A DNA stretch of 64,000 nucleotides, from assembly GCF_023078275.1 (NCBI RefSeq), contig NC_062990.1, positions 6,091,549 to 6,155,548 of the forward strand. The letters are read 5' to 3'. A program made the translations under genes and the position numbers. The notes under the pieces were generated by a model, which saw only the letters and a list, made by a program, of their open reading frames with translations, searched no databases and had not been told where the DNA came from. Source of the DNA: Leguminivora glycinivorella. Taxonomy: Eukaryota > Arthropoda > Insecta > Lepidoptera > Tortricidae. This document shows positions 42,239 to 51,990 of this stretch, one piece after another; positions within the stretch are counted from its first letter, which is position 1; every line of letters begins with the position of its first letter.

Positions 42239-42402
42239 TATAGAGCTTAAGTAAAGGTACTGTGAGTTTAAAATACTATGACGTGTTTAAAAAGGATTCC
42301 GACTTCCGAGACGTATTGTTGCATTTTTAAAGAATTTGCATTTCAAAGGAATTTGTCGTTTAATGTTCAAGAATGAAGGGTGATATTCGTTTGTGTTGAA
42401 AT

Positions 42403-42438
<36 letters not shown>

Positions 42439-42907
42439 CAAGAATTGAATACGGGAATAAAGGGGAGTAGAATTTGTTGTGAGGGTAAATAGGGGAGGTA
42501 GGTAATTGTAAGTGACAACAACAAGTTTTACATATATGAGTGAGACAGTTAGAGTTGGTAACTACTTGTTAGTGTTGTTTAAATCTTGAGTTAAAATTTA
42601 ACATTTTAAAAGTTGATCTAAATTTATGCGAGGTTTTATGAGAATCTTATACAGTACCAAATACATATGTATATATATATATGTCGCAGTAAGATAGATA
42701 AAGCCGTTATATAGTTATAACCCTAGGAATATAATTATACGTCGTAACATAGTTAAACGAAAGCGATTCGACAGTAACTCTCTATAATACTCGATCCTCT
42801 TTGACAGTACCTACATTTTATCTAAAATGAAATTTTCTTGGACTTTGCCTCATATTACGCACCACAAAAATCTCATCCAAAGAATTTTCAACAACGCCAA
42901 TGACATA
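42239..42907. repeat. Unassigned stretch with T35 run and a repeat end
   Basis: Holds a 35-bp T run (42404-42438), probably a reversed retroposon tail, an (AT)n patch near 42670, and the right end of the CCAAAGACATA repeat (42762-42806). Otherwise nothing recognised. Confidence 0.4.
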
Positions 42908-43005
42908 TTTTTCAGTACAGATGGTGCTTTTTTTACGCACTAGTGCGAGAAGTGGTTCATTATATGCCAGGTCGAAACTTCGGAGGCTCATCTGTACTGA
43001 AAAAC
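42908..43005. mobile_element. Small hairpin MITE (TTTTTCAGTACAGATG ends)
   Basis: TTTTTCAGTACAGATG and CATCTGTACTGAAAAA are inverted ends around GTGCGAGAAGTGGTTC. Confidence 0.55.
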
Positions 43006-43008
43006 GTC

Positions 43009-43133
43009 GTACGATACACGTGCGAAAAGGAAATTCGTAACTCGTGTCGATTTAAAACACTCCCTTCGGTCGTGTTTTAATTTATCGCCACTCGTTTCAA
43101 ACTTCCTTTTTTTCGCACTTGTATCGTAATGTA
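43009..43133. repeat. Hairpin repeat with GTACGATACACGTGCG end
   Basis: GTACGATACACGTGCGAAAAGG-type left arm pairs with the TTTTCGCACTTGTATCGTA right arm; inner AAACACTCCCTTCGGTCGTG. Abuts the previous hairpin. Confidence 0.45.
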
Positions 43134-43193
43134 CTATTATAGACGAACGTAAAAAGTGCTAAAAACCAAATGAAGGATCCATATAAACAACTT

Positions 43194-43535
43194 CATCATC
43201 ATCATCATCCTCCTTGCGTTATCCCGGCATTTGCCACGGCTCATGGGAGCCTGGGGTCCGCTATGACAACTAATACCAAGATTTGGCGTAGGCACTAGTT
43301 TTTACGAAAGCGGCTTGGCAGATGGCCCTGACCTTCCAACCCGAAGGGTAAACTAGACCTTATTGGAATTAGTCCGGTTTCCTCACTATGTTTTCCTTCA
43401 CCGAAAAGCGACTGGCAAATATCGAATGACATTTCGCACATAAATTCCGAAAAACTCATTGGTGCGAGCCGGGGTTCGAACCCACGACCTCCGGAACGAA
43501 AGTCGCACGTACTTACCGCTAGGCTACCAGCGCTT
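43194..43535 (-). mobile_element. Full-length tRNA-derived SINE with 13-bp duplication
   Basis: On the minus strand it starts with a tRNA-like head (GCTGGTAGCCTAGCGGTAAG and GTGGGTTCGAACCCCGGC), then AATGAGTTTTTCGGAATTTA, a body with AAACCGGACTAATTCCAATA, and ends in (GAT)n. ATATAAACAACTT flanks both ends (43181-43193 and 43536-43548). The head keeps A- and B-box-like parts. A different SINE family from that at 21576. Confidence 0.85.
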
Positions 43536-43558
43536 ATATAAACAACTTAATTCTAAAT

Positions 43559-43775
43559 AAGGTACAACGGGGCAAATCTCGACTGGGGGGCAAATGTAAC
43601 TGGTCCATTTTTTCCATGTTTTACAATGTTTGCATTATTAAATAGAGTGTCCACCGGTTTCATATTGTAGGCGTGTTCAGTGGATACATGTAGAACTCAA
43701 CATCATAGTGTAATAATGAAAAAAATGGATCAGTTACAATTACCCTCCAGTCGAGATTTGCCCCGCTGTACCTTA
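43559..43775. mobile_element. Hairpin MITE with AAGGTACA-CGGGGCAAAT ends
   Basis: The left arm GGTACAACGGGGCAAATCTC and the right arm GAGATTTGCCCCGCTGTACC are inverted copies; CCATTTTTT also pairs. No coding. Confidence 0.65.
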
Positions 43776-44409
43776 TTATGAAAAACACTTACGCGTCACT
43801 CTCTATTAGTGAGGTCGTAAATTAGAGTATATATTTGCATGCTGTTTCAGGTTAGGGTGGGAAAATTATGTATCGATACATATCGATAAATCGTATTTTA
43901 CGCAACTTCTGCTGAGACACCCTCCTAAGACACAGACGCAAATGTTTTGGTTTTGAATTTGGAACCCTTTATATCTCAATAGAAGTAGAAAATAAACTTG
44001 GAAATATGTACAAGAATTGTACACCAGTGGATGTATGATACATCATCGTCGGTCGTGTATTTGTCACTTGACATATTATGCGTCACTTTCACACTAAGAT
44101 ATTTTGTAGAACAAATGACATGACAAATGATAGACAGCCAATATCTTAGCCCTGCAGGACATCAGTAGTCCTAAACTTGAAGTATTTTTGTTTGAATTAA
44201 ACCGACAAACAGATTTTCTGTGACACTCGTAGCCGATTTTTTTTCTATACATATATTATATTAACCCATTTCCATGTTGTCTCTCAAATAAACTATTTAA
44301 AAATTAGGTGCAAATGCAACCATTGCATTTTGAGTGCGCCAAAAAAAACCGTAATACTTACTTTATTGAACTTGTAATATTCAAATTATAAGGACAGATC
44401 ATATAACCC
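43776..44409. other. Unassigned sequence
   Basis: Holds a TATCGATACATATCGATAAA-type short palindrome near 43870 and otherwise nothing recognised. Confidence 0.35.
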
Positions 44410-44650
44410 GGCAATCTTCAAATCAAGAGTGGATAGGCATATCTGGGCGAGCTCACTCCATCGTAGGCCACGATATAATATCCATCGTAGGCCACGTCTT
44501 TGCCTAGGCTAGTCTGTGGCCAAGAGTAAGCCCAATTATAATAAATAAATAAAAAAACAGTCGTTTGTCAAGCATACTTCAGCCGTGATCTCTGCAAACC
44601 CCTTTGGGAAACAGGCGTGATTGTATGTATGTATTTATGTATGTATGTAC
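44410..44650 (+). repeat. Jockey-type LINE terminus and (TGTA)n tail
   Basis: 44410-44530 encodes NPAIFKSRVDRHIWASSL and contains CCATCGTAGGCCACG twice, ending in (AAAT)n; this is the end of a Jockey/CR1-like protein and its 3' UTR. At 44595-44650 a fragment of the 11766-12011 retroposon with a (TGTA)n tail follows. Confidence 0.5.
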
Positions 44651-44944
44651 TTCAGCCGCTTCAGAAATGTTTTTTTTTTTAATTATTTTATATCAAAAAC
44701 CTTACATTTGTTCATACAACAGAGTACCGTAAAACCCTATAAGGTTCGTGTCGATACTCGAGAATTTAAAAAAAGATCGTAAATCTATCGACACAGCCAC
44801 ATCACTAACGGATACAGTCGATAAAGGTGTAAAACTTTTAACACCTCTCTCTAACGAGCTGTTGTCTTGCTCTATTTAAACTTTAAATAGAATGGTATTG
44901 TTTAAAGATGGCGAAGACAGGTAAATGAGATTTTATCACTAAAG
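44651..44944. other. Unassigned sequence
   Basis: A short ATAGAATGG/CTATTTAAAC-like inverted motif occurs near 44873-44893. Nothing else seen. Confidence 0.3.
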
Positions 44945-45118
44945 GGTCATGGGGTCCAAGCGCCCATGAGGTCTTTATAGAGCTTAGCGCAAAGCTCAAA
45001 GAAACTACCGGTGACCAGAGAGCTGGCAGCTTTCTCTCGCAACGCATTAGCATTGCTATTCAGCGAGGGATGCTGCCAGCATCTTTGGCACCATGCCGCG
45101 GGGGCCATATTTAGACGT
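44945..45118 (+). pseudogene. Non-LTR retrotransposon ORF tail
   Basis: The frame encodes HEVFIELSAKLKETTGDQRA then GSFLSQRISIAIQRG before a stop. From memory, TGDQRAGSFLSQRISIAIQRG-like ends occur in invertebrate non-LTR ORF2 proteins. A T-rich 3' stretch with ATTTTTAGTTTAGTTTTT-like sequence follows. Clade unassigned. Confidence 0.45.
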
Positions 45119-45297
45119 ATTTTAGTTTAGTTTTTAATTTAATTTTAAGTTGTTTTTTATTGTTATTTTTAGAGTTAGATATGTATTATTTATTTGTTAC
45201 TTAAGTTTTATGTCCCCTAAAGGGTTAGGTTCCTTTGAATGGATTTAAAAGTATAACTGTATACCGGATGAAGGTAAAAATAAAAAATAAAAACTTA

Positions 45298-45436
45298 CCC
45301 CGTTATTTATAAACTTTCACTAAATTTATGAAGCCGATAAAGTTCGTTTGTCCCTTTCTATCACACCAATGCTTCGGAAAGAGACAAACAAACTTTATCG
45401 GCTTGATAACTTTAGTGAACGTTTATGAATAAGGGG
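45298..45436. mobile_element. Hairpin MITE with CCCCGTTATTTATAAAC ends
   Basis: The arms with GAAGCCGATAAAGTTCGTTT and AAACAAACTTTATCGGCTTG are inverted copies; the ends are CCCCGTTATTTATAAAC and GTTTATGAATAAGGGGG. Confidence 0.65.
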
Positions 45437-46000
45437 GTTAATCTATAGCATAAATATTCATCAATAGTCATCATTTTTAATCATATTTAATACTAAGAAT
45501 TTAACCTTCTTTTTTGAAAATGCAAAGTATTTGATCTATGAAGCCATATTATTATTCGATAAAATAAAAATGAAACCACCTCACAATCATCTTGGATTTA
45601 AAATGCATTTCAGTGCAGAAATAAACTAAGTTCAAAAATAGAATTAAATTCTTCGTCCAAAATCAACTTCAAGAAAAAAAGTCTTACTTCACTCTAGACT
45701 CCTAAGTAGTTTCCATTCTAAACTTCCTCCGCACCCCTTAAAGCGAAAAGGTACCAACTACGTATCTATATCATATAACTTAGAACCTTGTCTCTTTAAA
45801 AGGATCGCATCACCGGTTCCAATCTATGTAACGATGTTAGATGCTCCTTTGAGACGGGAAGCTTGTCTGCGATGTGTGAGTGTGTGTGTGATGTGTGTGT
45901 GTGGGTTAACAGGGTTATGCGGTATTCGGTGGATACAGATACAAAGGTGTATGCTAAGAGGGTGACAAATAAAACAATTGAAATGCATAGAGTCGGCACT
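45437..46000. other. Unassigned sequence with (GT)n patch
   Basis: A GT-rich microsatellite lies at 45875-45905. The two overlapping minus frames here derive from it. No gene seen. Confidence 0.35.
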
Positions 46001-46004
46001 TCCT

Positions 46005-46790
46005 TTAACACACAAGGCACAGTATGATAAAGAGTACTATCGTACAGTATGGTCACTCCCGCACTGAGAGAAATTTGCATTGTGAATTTAACAAGTTCGA
46101 CTTGTTGCGGTTTATCCGTTTGAATCAGCCAAACGTATGTTTAAAACAATATGTCAGCAGTTCTCGAAAAGTTTGTACAAAAATTAAGGGAAAAGTTAAA
46201 TTTGTTTTTATTAATTCCTATTTTGTTACCAAGATTTTGTTGATGAATTGAGATTTTATTAAGTTTTATTTCGTCATTAAGGTTCTCTAGTATCTATATT
46301 TTCTTAATTATAACAATTATCCTGTATATATCTTACGAAAGTCGAATTATATTACTAAATGTTGGTAACAAAATAGGATCAATTAAAATTTGCTGACGTG
46401 TCATTGTACAAAGTTGACGGGAATTGCTGATGTGTCAGGTTGTTTTTATAAAATCGACTTGTTGATTAAAATATATTGCCGATTCAAATGACAAGTAGCT
46501 TGTTGTTTGAACCAAAGAGCACGTAGGCGCTATTGTAACCAAAAAACTTGTTGAACGAACATGAAAACTGGTTGTATTTTCTCTCAGTGCGCTCCCCGCT
46601 GAAAGTGCCGCCTCTCGGTTACCTCACAGTTACCGCCTGTCAAAAACGCGAACAGTCGACCTGTCATATTTCACTCATACAAGCATAGTACGCGTTCACC
46701 TACACGAGCTTTGGCTGTGTAATAGGAACGCGCCTCTTTCATATATTTGCTCGCCAATGTCCGAGGTGTGCACTAGGTGAATTTTAGCCC
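46005..46790 (+). repeat. Interspersed repeat shared with 50105-50440, interrupted
   Basis: ACTATCGTACAGTATGGTCA at the left and CAAAAACGCGAACAGTCGAC, ACCTACACGAGCTTTGG and AACGCGCCTCTTTCATATAT at the right match, in reverse, the continuous copy at 50105-50440. The element at 46062-46589 separates the two parts. Confidence 0.65.
46062..46589. mobile_element. CACTG-ended DNA element, non-autonomous
   Basis: The 528-bp element begins CACTGAGAGAAA and ends TTTCTCTCAGTG. The uninterrupted paralogue at 50105-50440 supplies the empty site (CACTCCCGCTCCCCGC), giving a 2-bp duplication CG. It carries several ACTTGTTG-type motifs (about 46102, 46458, 46500 and 46548), possibly transposase-binding sites. 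CACTG ends and a 2-3 bp target suggest the CACTA/EnSpm group; no transposase remains. Confidence 0.65.
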
Positions 46791-46879
46791 ATTAATTGCC
46801 GAAGACGCGAATTCCCGTCAAGATACAATATGTTAAATGTAATGGGGATGCGAACGTCGTCATCGTCAATGAATGATGA

Positions 46880-47052
46880 GCAAGGCAGCGTCCCCACTTA
46901 GGCGTCGCGTGTCTCCCCGCCTTGGGCGCGTCTTACGCTTCCTATACAAAATGTACTGAGAAGACGTTTTTTGAATTACATTCAGGCTGCGTGGCGTGAC
47001 GTCCGTTGCGTGCCGCAAGACATGCGTCTTATGAGTGGGGATGGTAGCTTAA
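46880..47052. repeat. Hairpin-like repeat with GTCCCCACTTA ends
   Basis: CAGCGTCCCCACTTAGGCGT and CTTATGAGTGGGGATGGTAG are imperfect inverted ends; GCGTCTTACGC lies between. Confidence 0.4.
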
Positions 47053-47504
47053 GGTCTTCTCTAGGGTCTATACTGTACTCTACCGAATTATAGAAATTAG
47101 GTCTAATAATAAGAGAGATTTAGTGTAGAGAGGTTTTTAGGCCCTTTATCATTTTAAGAATGCATAATTACTATAATTATACCGAAACGTCTATGGAGCG
47201 AAACATAAAATGGTGTCTTTCAATCGAATTACTATAATTGTCTAACAATTTCAAGAAGCCTACCTAATACATTAAATTATTCACTAATAAATTTTAACAC
47301 GTTCACCATAAAGTCGTATATCGTTTGACTGAATAGTTCGTTCCCAGGCAATATCGTAAACAAACGACGCGTGAGTCACAGCGGTTAAAAATAAACAAAA
47401 CAGATCCATGCAAATGTACGGTGCTGTTCACACCGCGTGCGTATTGCGAGTTTGACATGGTCCGGTATAAATTGAGCTGAAGCTGCTGCTGAGCTTTGTT
47501 TTTG
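47053..47504. other. Unassigned sequence
   Basis: No recognisable feature. A frame here continues from the neighbouring element but has no support. Confidence 0.3.
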
Positions 47505-47754
47505 ACGACCGGTCTGGCTCAGTCGGTAGTGACCCTGACTGCTTAGCCGCGGTCCTGGGTTCGAATCCCGGTAAGGGCATTTATTTGTGTGATGAGCATA
47601 CCCCGGCCGGCGAGAGCAAAAATGCGTTGACAGCTTAATAGTGCGAGGACACACACTTTGGTCGATGTCGATAAAAAAAACACGATGTACTGGACCACCG
47701 TTATGATATGCAGAAGTATTAATTATTGTTGTAAACAAAATTAAAACCAAGTGT

Positions 47755-47939
47755 TTGTATTTATTCATTATTTTATGTAATTTTCGTAATATACAATTAG
47801 CATTTTTTTCTAAATTTTCTGATTTTAAACTCCTTCGCCTTGCCGATAAAATCCATTTCATCCAACTAAAGGACCGTTCTAAATCTACTGTAGTAATCGG
47901 AACTGTGCTGTTATTCTTAGAAACGCGTGGAGGTATCAA
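47755..47939 (-). pseudogene. hAT-like dimerisation-domain fragment
   Basis: The minus strand encodes ITTVDLERSFSWMKWIL and RRRSLKSENLEK. The (V/D)-x-ERSFS ... R-x-S-(L/F)-x-x-ENL pattern is the C-terminal dimerisation region of hAT transposases. Only about 60 residues remain and no catalytic part is present within the element. Confidence 0.65.
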
Positions 47940-48058
47940 GTTGAAATAAATAACAAATACTAATGGCTCAGTTTAAAAAATAATAAAAATAATTGTGCTT
48001 AATTAAAAGTCGACTATTCTATCGACATCCATATGTCGATAGAACAGTCGATATTTAA

Positions 48059-48181
48059 CACTTTCGCTACCAAGAACCCGACTGTCGGGCACACCGCTCG
48101 TAGAAGCGTAGCCGATTACATGGGGAAACCCGTATGTAGCGAAAATGTCGTAGCGCCGCGTAGAGCCCGGTTTCGAAAGTG
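48059..48181. mobile_element. TTAA-flanked MITE (piggyBac type)
   Basis: CACTTTCG and CGAAAGTG form inverted ends, with TTAA on both sides (48055-48058 and 48182-48185). The TTAA target is that of piggyBac-like elements. It is nested in the 47599-48231 element, which is itself nested in a SINE. Confidence 0.65.
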
Positions 48182-48269
48182 TTAATTAAGCACTAGGAGC
48201 AGACGCATTTTTGCTCTCGCCGGCCGAGGTATGTGATGAGCACAGATATTTGTTCTTGAGTCATGTACA

Positions 48270-48362
48270 TAAACGAAACGAAAGAGACACAGTTACAGTG
48301 TCCGTAATATACAATATAAGCAGACTTATCCCTTAATGGGATCTCTTCCAGTCAACTTTTGA
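48270..48362 (-). repeat. LINE 3' tail fragment (reversed)
   Basis: ACGAAAGAGACACAGTTACA, TAATATACAATATAAGCAGA and CTTATCCCTTAATGGGATCT closely match 61800-61920. Orientation is inferred from that copy's (TGTA)-side. Confidence 0.5.
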
Positions 48363-49644
48363 GGAAATGAGTAGAAGTGAAAATATCTTCGATTTCCCTT
48401 GAGATTTTTTACATACCTACATTTTTAGGAGGATCCTATTCCCCAAATTACATAACAACTGAAACTTGGTCTTAACAAGATATTCGATGTCGCCTTATTT
48501 GGTTCTAGCGAAAAGCTTTTGGAATACGCGTCTAGGCACAAACAGAAATAAACAAACGCGAGTCGCGGGCGATTTATCGCAACAGGCGGTGGAGAACGCG
48601 GGACGCGTCGCCGGTCGCCTTTACACCGTTGCATACAATACAAATACTTGTTATTGTTCACTTTTAATACAGAAATATAGTACGATATACATAGCAGCTT
48701 AACAAGTAGTAAATAACAGTCATCGCTAAACAGCGATATTTTCCAGACAGTTGGGAGTTGCATATTATCTGAGGCCGGCTTGTACACAGTAGAAGAGTAT
48801 TTCAGGCGAAGTGCATTGATTATTATTTACTTTGGTGTATAACCATTTTTTTTTCAAACGGGAGTAACAAATGCATTCATATTAATCGTTCTCATTTGTT
48901 CCAATGAATAAATGAACGAATGTTTTTTTTATTTTCTACAGACATGGTTATCTACATAAAAAATGTTATAAATATAAATGTAGAGGTCTGGTGCGTTCAT
49001 ATCTCGCCAACAATTCTAGCATGACACGACGGTCTCATGAATGGCGGTGTGGCGGTCCTATGAAGCCGGGACAAGTCATTGCCTCTCTCTGTACGTTACG
49101 TACTCTGTAGTTTGATAAAATTAATTAATACGTTTCGGTGTGACTGGCATCCTCCAAATGAAGGTCGTGCCATGAACCCGTCTGACCGAAAAATATGCGC
49201 TTTTAGAATACCACTCAATACGCACAATTTAACAAGATATATCTCAATGTGATGCAATATATTTAATTTACAAAACATTTTTAGTGTAATTCAATTGATA
49301 TATCAGTCTGTTAGGTTATAAAGTATTTTGTTTGAAATTCAAAAAGTTTACAATCGCAGTTAGTTTTATTTGCGCTTTTTCTACTTCGTCTTATAGTCGA
49401 ATATTGTAAGTTGTTCTTGATCAAACTTATCTTGTTTTATTTATTTATGACGTCGGTTTAGAAGTCTAGAATTCTAAATCGCTTGTATTTGAGTGTAATG
49501 TGGAGTAAAATGTTTGTTTACACAACTATTGCAATCGGAATGTTGAAGTGAGTGAGTGTTATGATCACGTCCAATAGCAAGATAAATTTATGGCTATGCA
49601 CACAAAATGTATGGTAGATGTATGTTTAGAGTTATGTTTAAGAC
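48363..49644. other. Unassigned intron sequence
   Basis: Several 60-120-codon frames overlap here without domain signals. I see no repeat boundaries. No gene called. Confidence 0.35.
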
Positions 49645-49815
49645 GATACAGGAGGGTTCAATTCTCCATACAAACGCTCTCGACTGTTTCCTCCCTGGTT
49701 TTTGAAGATAAAACAATGATTTTTTCAACACAGATTAATATTATTATTTTATCTGTGTCGGACCGTTTTGATTATTTTGATATTCTTATTTTTAAAGACG
49801 CTAGACCCCATCCTG
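49645..49815 (+). repeat. Interspersed repeat, reverse partner of 23500-23870
   Basis: ACGATACAGGAGGGTTCAAT, ATCTGTGTCGGACCGTTTTG and TTTAAAGACGCTAGACCC match the complement of the earlier copy. Confidence 0.5.
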
Positions 49816-50104
49816 GATCGTGATCATTCGTGATATTCTTCTGACTCCCCCAAAATTGATCATGATTGACTGATGAACGAGTCCTAATCTTACTTGTGAC
49901 GCGGATACATGAAAATCAATAGAGATCCATTGGATTTCAAGCAATGGTTTTTGTTCAATTAAGCACATCTTTTTTCATTTCCACTGCAGTTCATAGATTC
50001 GTGCAGTCTAGAATTCTCCACGGCGGAAATAACCCACTTCCACATTTAACAACATATTTTTCACTGAAAACTCTTAATTAATCGCCTCTCAAAATTCAAA
50101 TTAG

Positions 50105-50440
50105 AATTTTATATCCTCTCACCTACATTCATCTTAAGAGGCCGATTGTGCATTAAATTATTGATGACTTTGATCTCATTTTGAGCACACCTCGGACACT
50201 GTGGATCAAATATATGAAAGAGGCGCGTTCCTAGCAGACATTCTAAGCTCGTGTAGGTGATCGCGCACCATGCTTGTATGAATGAAATATGACGGTACAG
50301 GTCGACTGTTCGCGTTTTTGAAAGGCGGTTACTGTGAGCTAACCGAGAGCGGGTGGGCGGCACTTTAAGCGGGGAGCGGGAGTGGTCATACTGTACGATA
50401 GTACTCGTTATTATACTGTGTCTTGAATCAGCATGCGCCT
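50105..50440 (-). repeat. Uninterrupted paralogue (empty site) of 46005-46790
   Basis: ATATATGAAAGAGGCGCGTT, GTCGACTGTTCGCGTTTTTG and AGCGGGAGTGGTCATACTG run without the CACTG element seen in the other copy. On the minus strand it is collinear with 46005-46790. Confidence 0.65.
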
Positions 50441-50454
50441 CTGCAAATATATTA

Positions 50455-51615
50455 ATTATGAGTCGCTCATATTGGGTGTGCAGCGGGGCGGGGCGTGCGG
50501 CGTGCATGTCAAACGATTGAAGCTCATACAAGTGTCCTGAGTCGATGCAGCGTATTATATAGGGTGAGGTTGCTAACAATGAGCCACCAAAAATTTAAAT
50601 CTTAATAAGTCAGTCATAATAGGTTCAAATTCAATTGTTTTTATTCAGTGCATTTGTTATTTATCTAGCTCTAAATTTTCATCATTATTTTTTAATAAAA
50701 CTGAATAGAAGTCGAGATATTTTAGTTTTTTTAAAAGATGAACAATGGCTCATTGTGTACAATCTCTGGTACAGACTGAACCGGTACTATGTATTCAATG
50801 AACCGGCCTAGTACACAATGAACCTACCATTATATAATTGCATAGTTTTTGATAAATAATTGCAAAATATACAAACTGATTTAGGTAAATATGGGGCAAT
50901 TTAATAAATACAACATTTACAATGTCAAAAATGCTTATTTATTTAAACTAAGAGTAGTTTACTAATGTAATCGTCACAATATTCTTCGTTATATGAAAAA
51001 TAAAGTCTTGCACTTCAAAAAACTTAAATAATATATGTATTATCATATATTTTTGTACTATATAGTAACGTTATATTAGATATATTTATATTAACTCTTA
51101 AACATGGCAAAAGTTGTACAAAATAGACCTTCCAAAGGCTAACTAGAGAATTACCTAGAGAACCTCCTGGTTCATTGAGTACTCTAGCCTTGTGGTTCAA
51201 TGTGTGCTATATATACATTTTCACTTTTTAAATTCGGTAAAAAATAAACGGCACAAGAAAGCCGCATCAGTGAATGTCAAAAAGATAGAGAAATAGTCAC
51301 TCCGCACAACTGATTAATTAGATAAATCAAACATAACTACATTCTGAGAAAATAAAAAAACTAAATACTTACTTTTTTTTGTTTTCTTGTCCAAAATCAA
51401 AAAATACTTCACTACACGTGCAATTTCAACGCGGACCGGCCGCCGACTGGGGAGCGAGCGGGGGAACCTTAGCGGCGCGTGCTTATGTTCGCAGTGCAGT
51501 TTGGCAACGTCGCATTTTCGAATAAAACCGTTGGTTCCTTGTGTACCACTGGTTCTCTGTTGCCCACCTTACCCTACGCTGCACGCCCCGCCGAACGCTC
51601 CGCTCCGAGCATCCA
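50455..51615 (-). repeat. GC-rich MITE split by a 1-kb insertion
   Basis: The left part (50455-50575, GTGCAGCGGGGCGGGGCGTG to GTCCTGAGTCGATGCAGCGT) and the right part (51568-51615, ACGCTGCACGCCCCGCCGAA) together match the reversed MITE at 6340-6500. Between them lies about 1 kb starting AGGGTGAGGTTGCTAACAAT and ending GGGCAACAGAGAACC reversed, with weak inverted ends (AGGGTRAGGTTG). Several ACAATGAGCC/GGCTCATTGT motifs lie inside. Confidence 0.5.
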
Positions 51616-51689
51616 CTCAGATCTTACCTGGGCTTCATCGCGCTATGCCATATGTAAATCTTGGTTCATCAAAATAATTTATAATTTTT

Positions 51690-51990
51690 TTATACCACGT
51701 CGGTGGCAAACAGGTATACGGTCCGCCTGATGGAAAGCGGACACCGTAACCTATGGACGCCTGCAACTCAAAGGGTCACATGCGCGTTGCCGACCCATTA
51801 GAAACTTGTACACTCCTTTTTTGAAGAACCCCATACTGTAGTTCATCGGGAATACCTCGGCAGGGAGCTCATTCCACAGCCGGAGCGTCCGCGTCCCGTC
51901 CAAATGTATATATTTGGAAGTATCTGTTCTAATTAAGATCTTGACATGTATCTTAACTTTATAAACATCTAAATACAGAATCAGCCTCAT
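51690..51990 (-). pseudogene. CR1/Jockey-type LINE ORF2 C-terminus and 3' UTR
   Basis: The minus strand encodes TRTLRLWNELPAEVFPMNYS and FFKKGVYKFLMGRQRACDPL. LWN-x-LP-x-x-(V/I)F followed by a short helix ending VYKFL is the usual end of Jockey/CR1-type reverse transcriptase proteins. The remaining 3' sequence GGTATACGGTCCGCCTGATG (plus strand) is a common moth LINE tail. Only about 80 codons survive. Confidence 0.65.

Larger units (their letters stand above)
47599..48231 (-). mobile_element. DNA transposon derivative with 11-bp duplication
   Basis: The ends TACCCCGGCCGGCGAGAGCA and TGCTCTCGCCGGCCGAGGTA are inverted, continuing to about 29 bp with one mismatch. TGTGATGAGCA is repeated on both sides (47588-47598, 48232-48242). 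It retains a hAT-like C-terminal fragment on the minus strand and contains a TTAA-type MITE at 48059-48181. The 11-bp duplication is longer than the 8 bp of hAT, so the superfamily is open. Confidence 0.75.
47505..48270 (+). mobile_element. tRNA-headed SINE, interrupted
   Basis: The SINE head GACCGGTCTGGCTCAGTCGG to TTTGTGTGATGAGCA (47505-47598) resumes after a 633-bp insertion as TGTGATGAGCACAGATATTT (48232-48265). It then joins another repeat tail near 48270, so the SINE body is truncated. Confidence 0.75.

Noticed and set aside
42404..42438. Poly(T) as a Pol III terminator
   Set aside because: At 35 bp it is far longer than needed and has no tRNA-like promoter beside it; it is more likely a reversed poly(A) tail.
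47385..47750. Downstream part of the hAT-like frame as coding
   Set aside because: Beyond about 60 codons it leaves the transposon and reads antisense through the SINE head.
48425..48787. 120-codon minus-strand gene
   Set aside because: No recognisable motif; an overlapping + strand frame exists and nothing supports expression.
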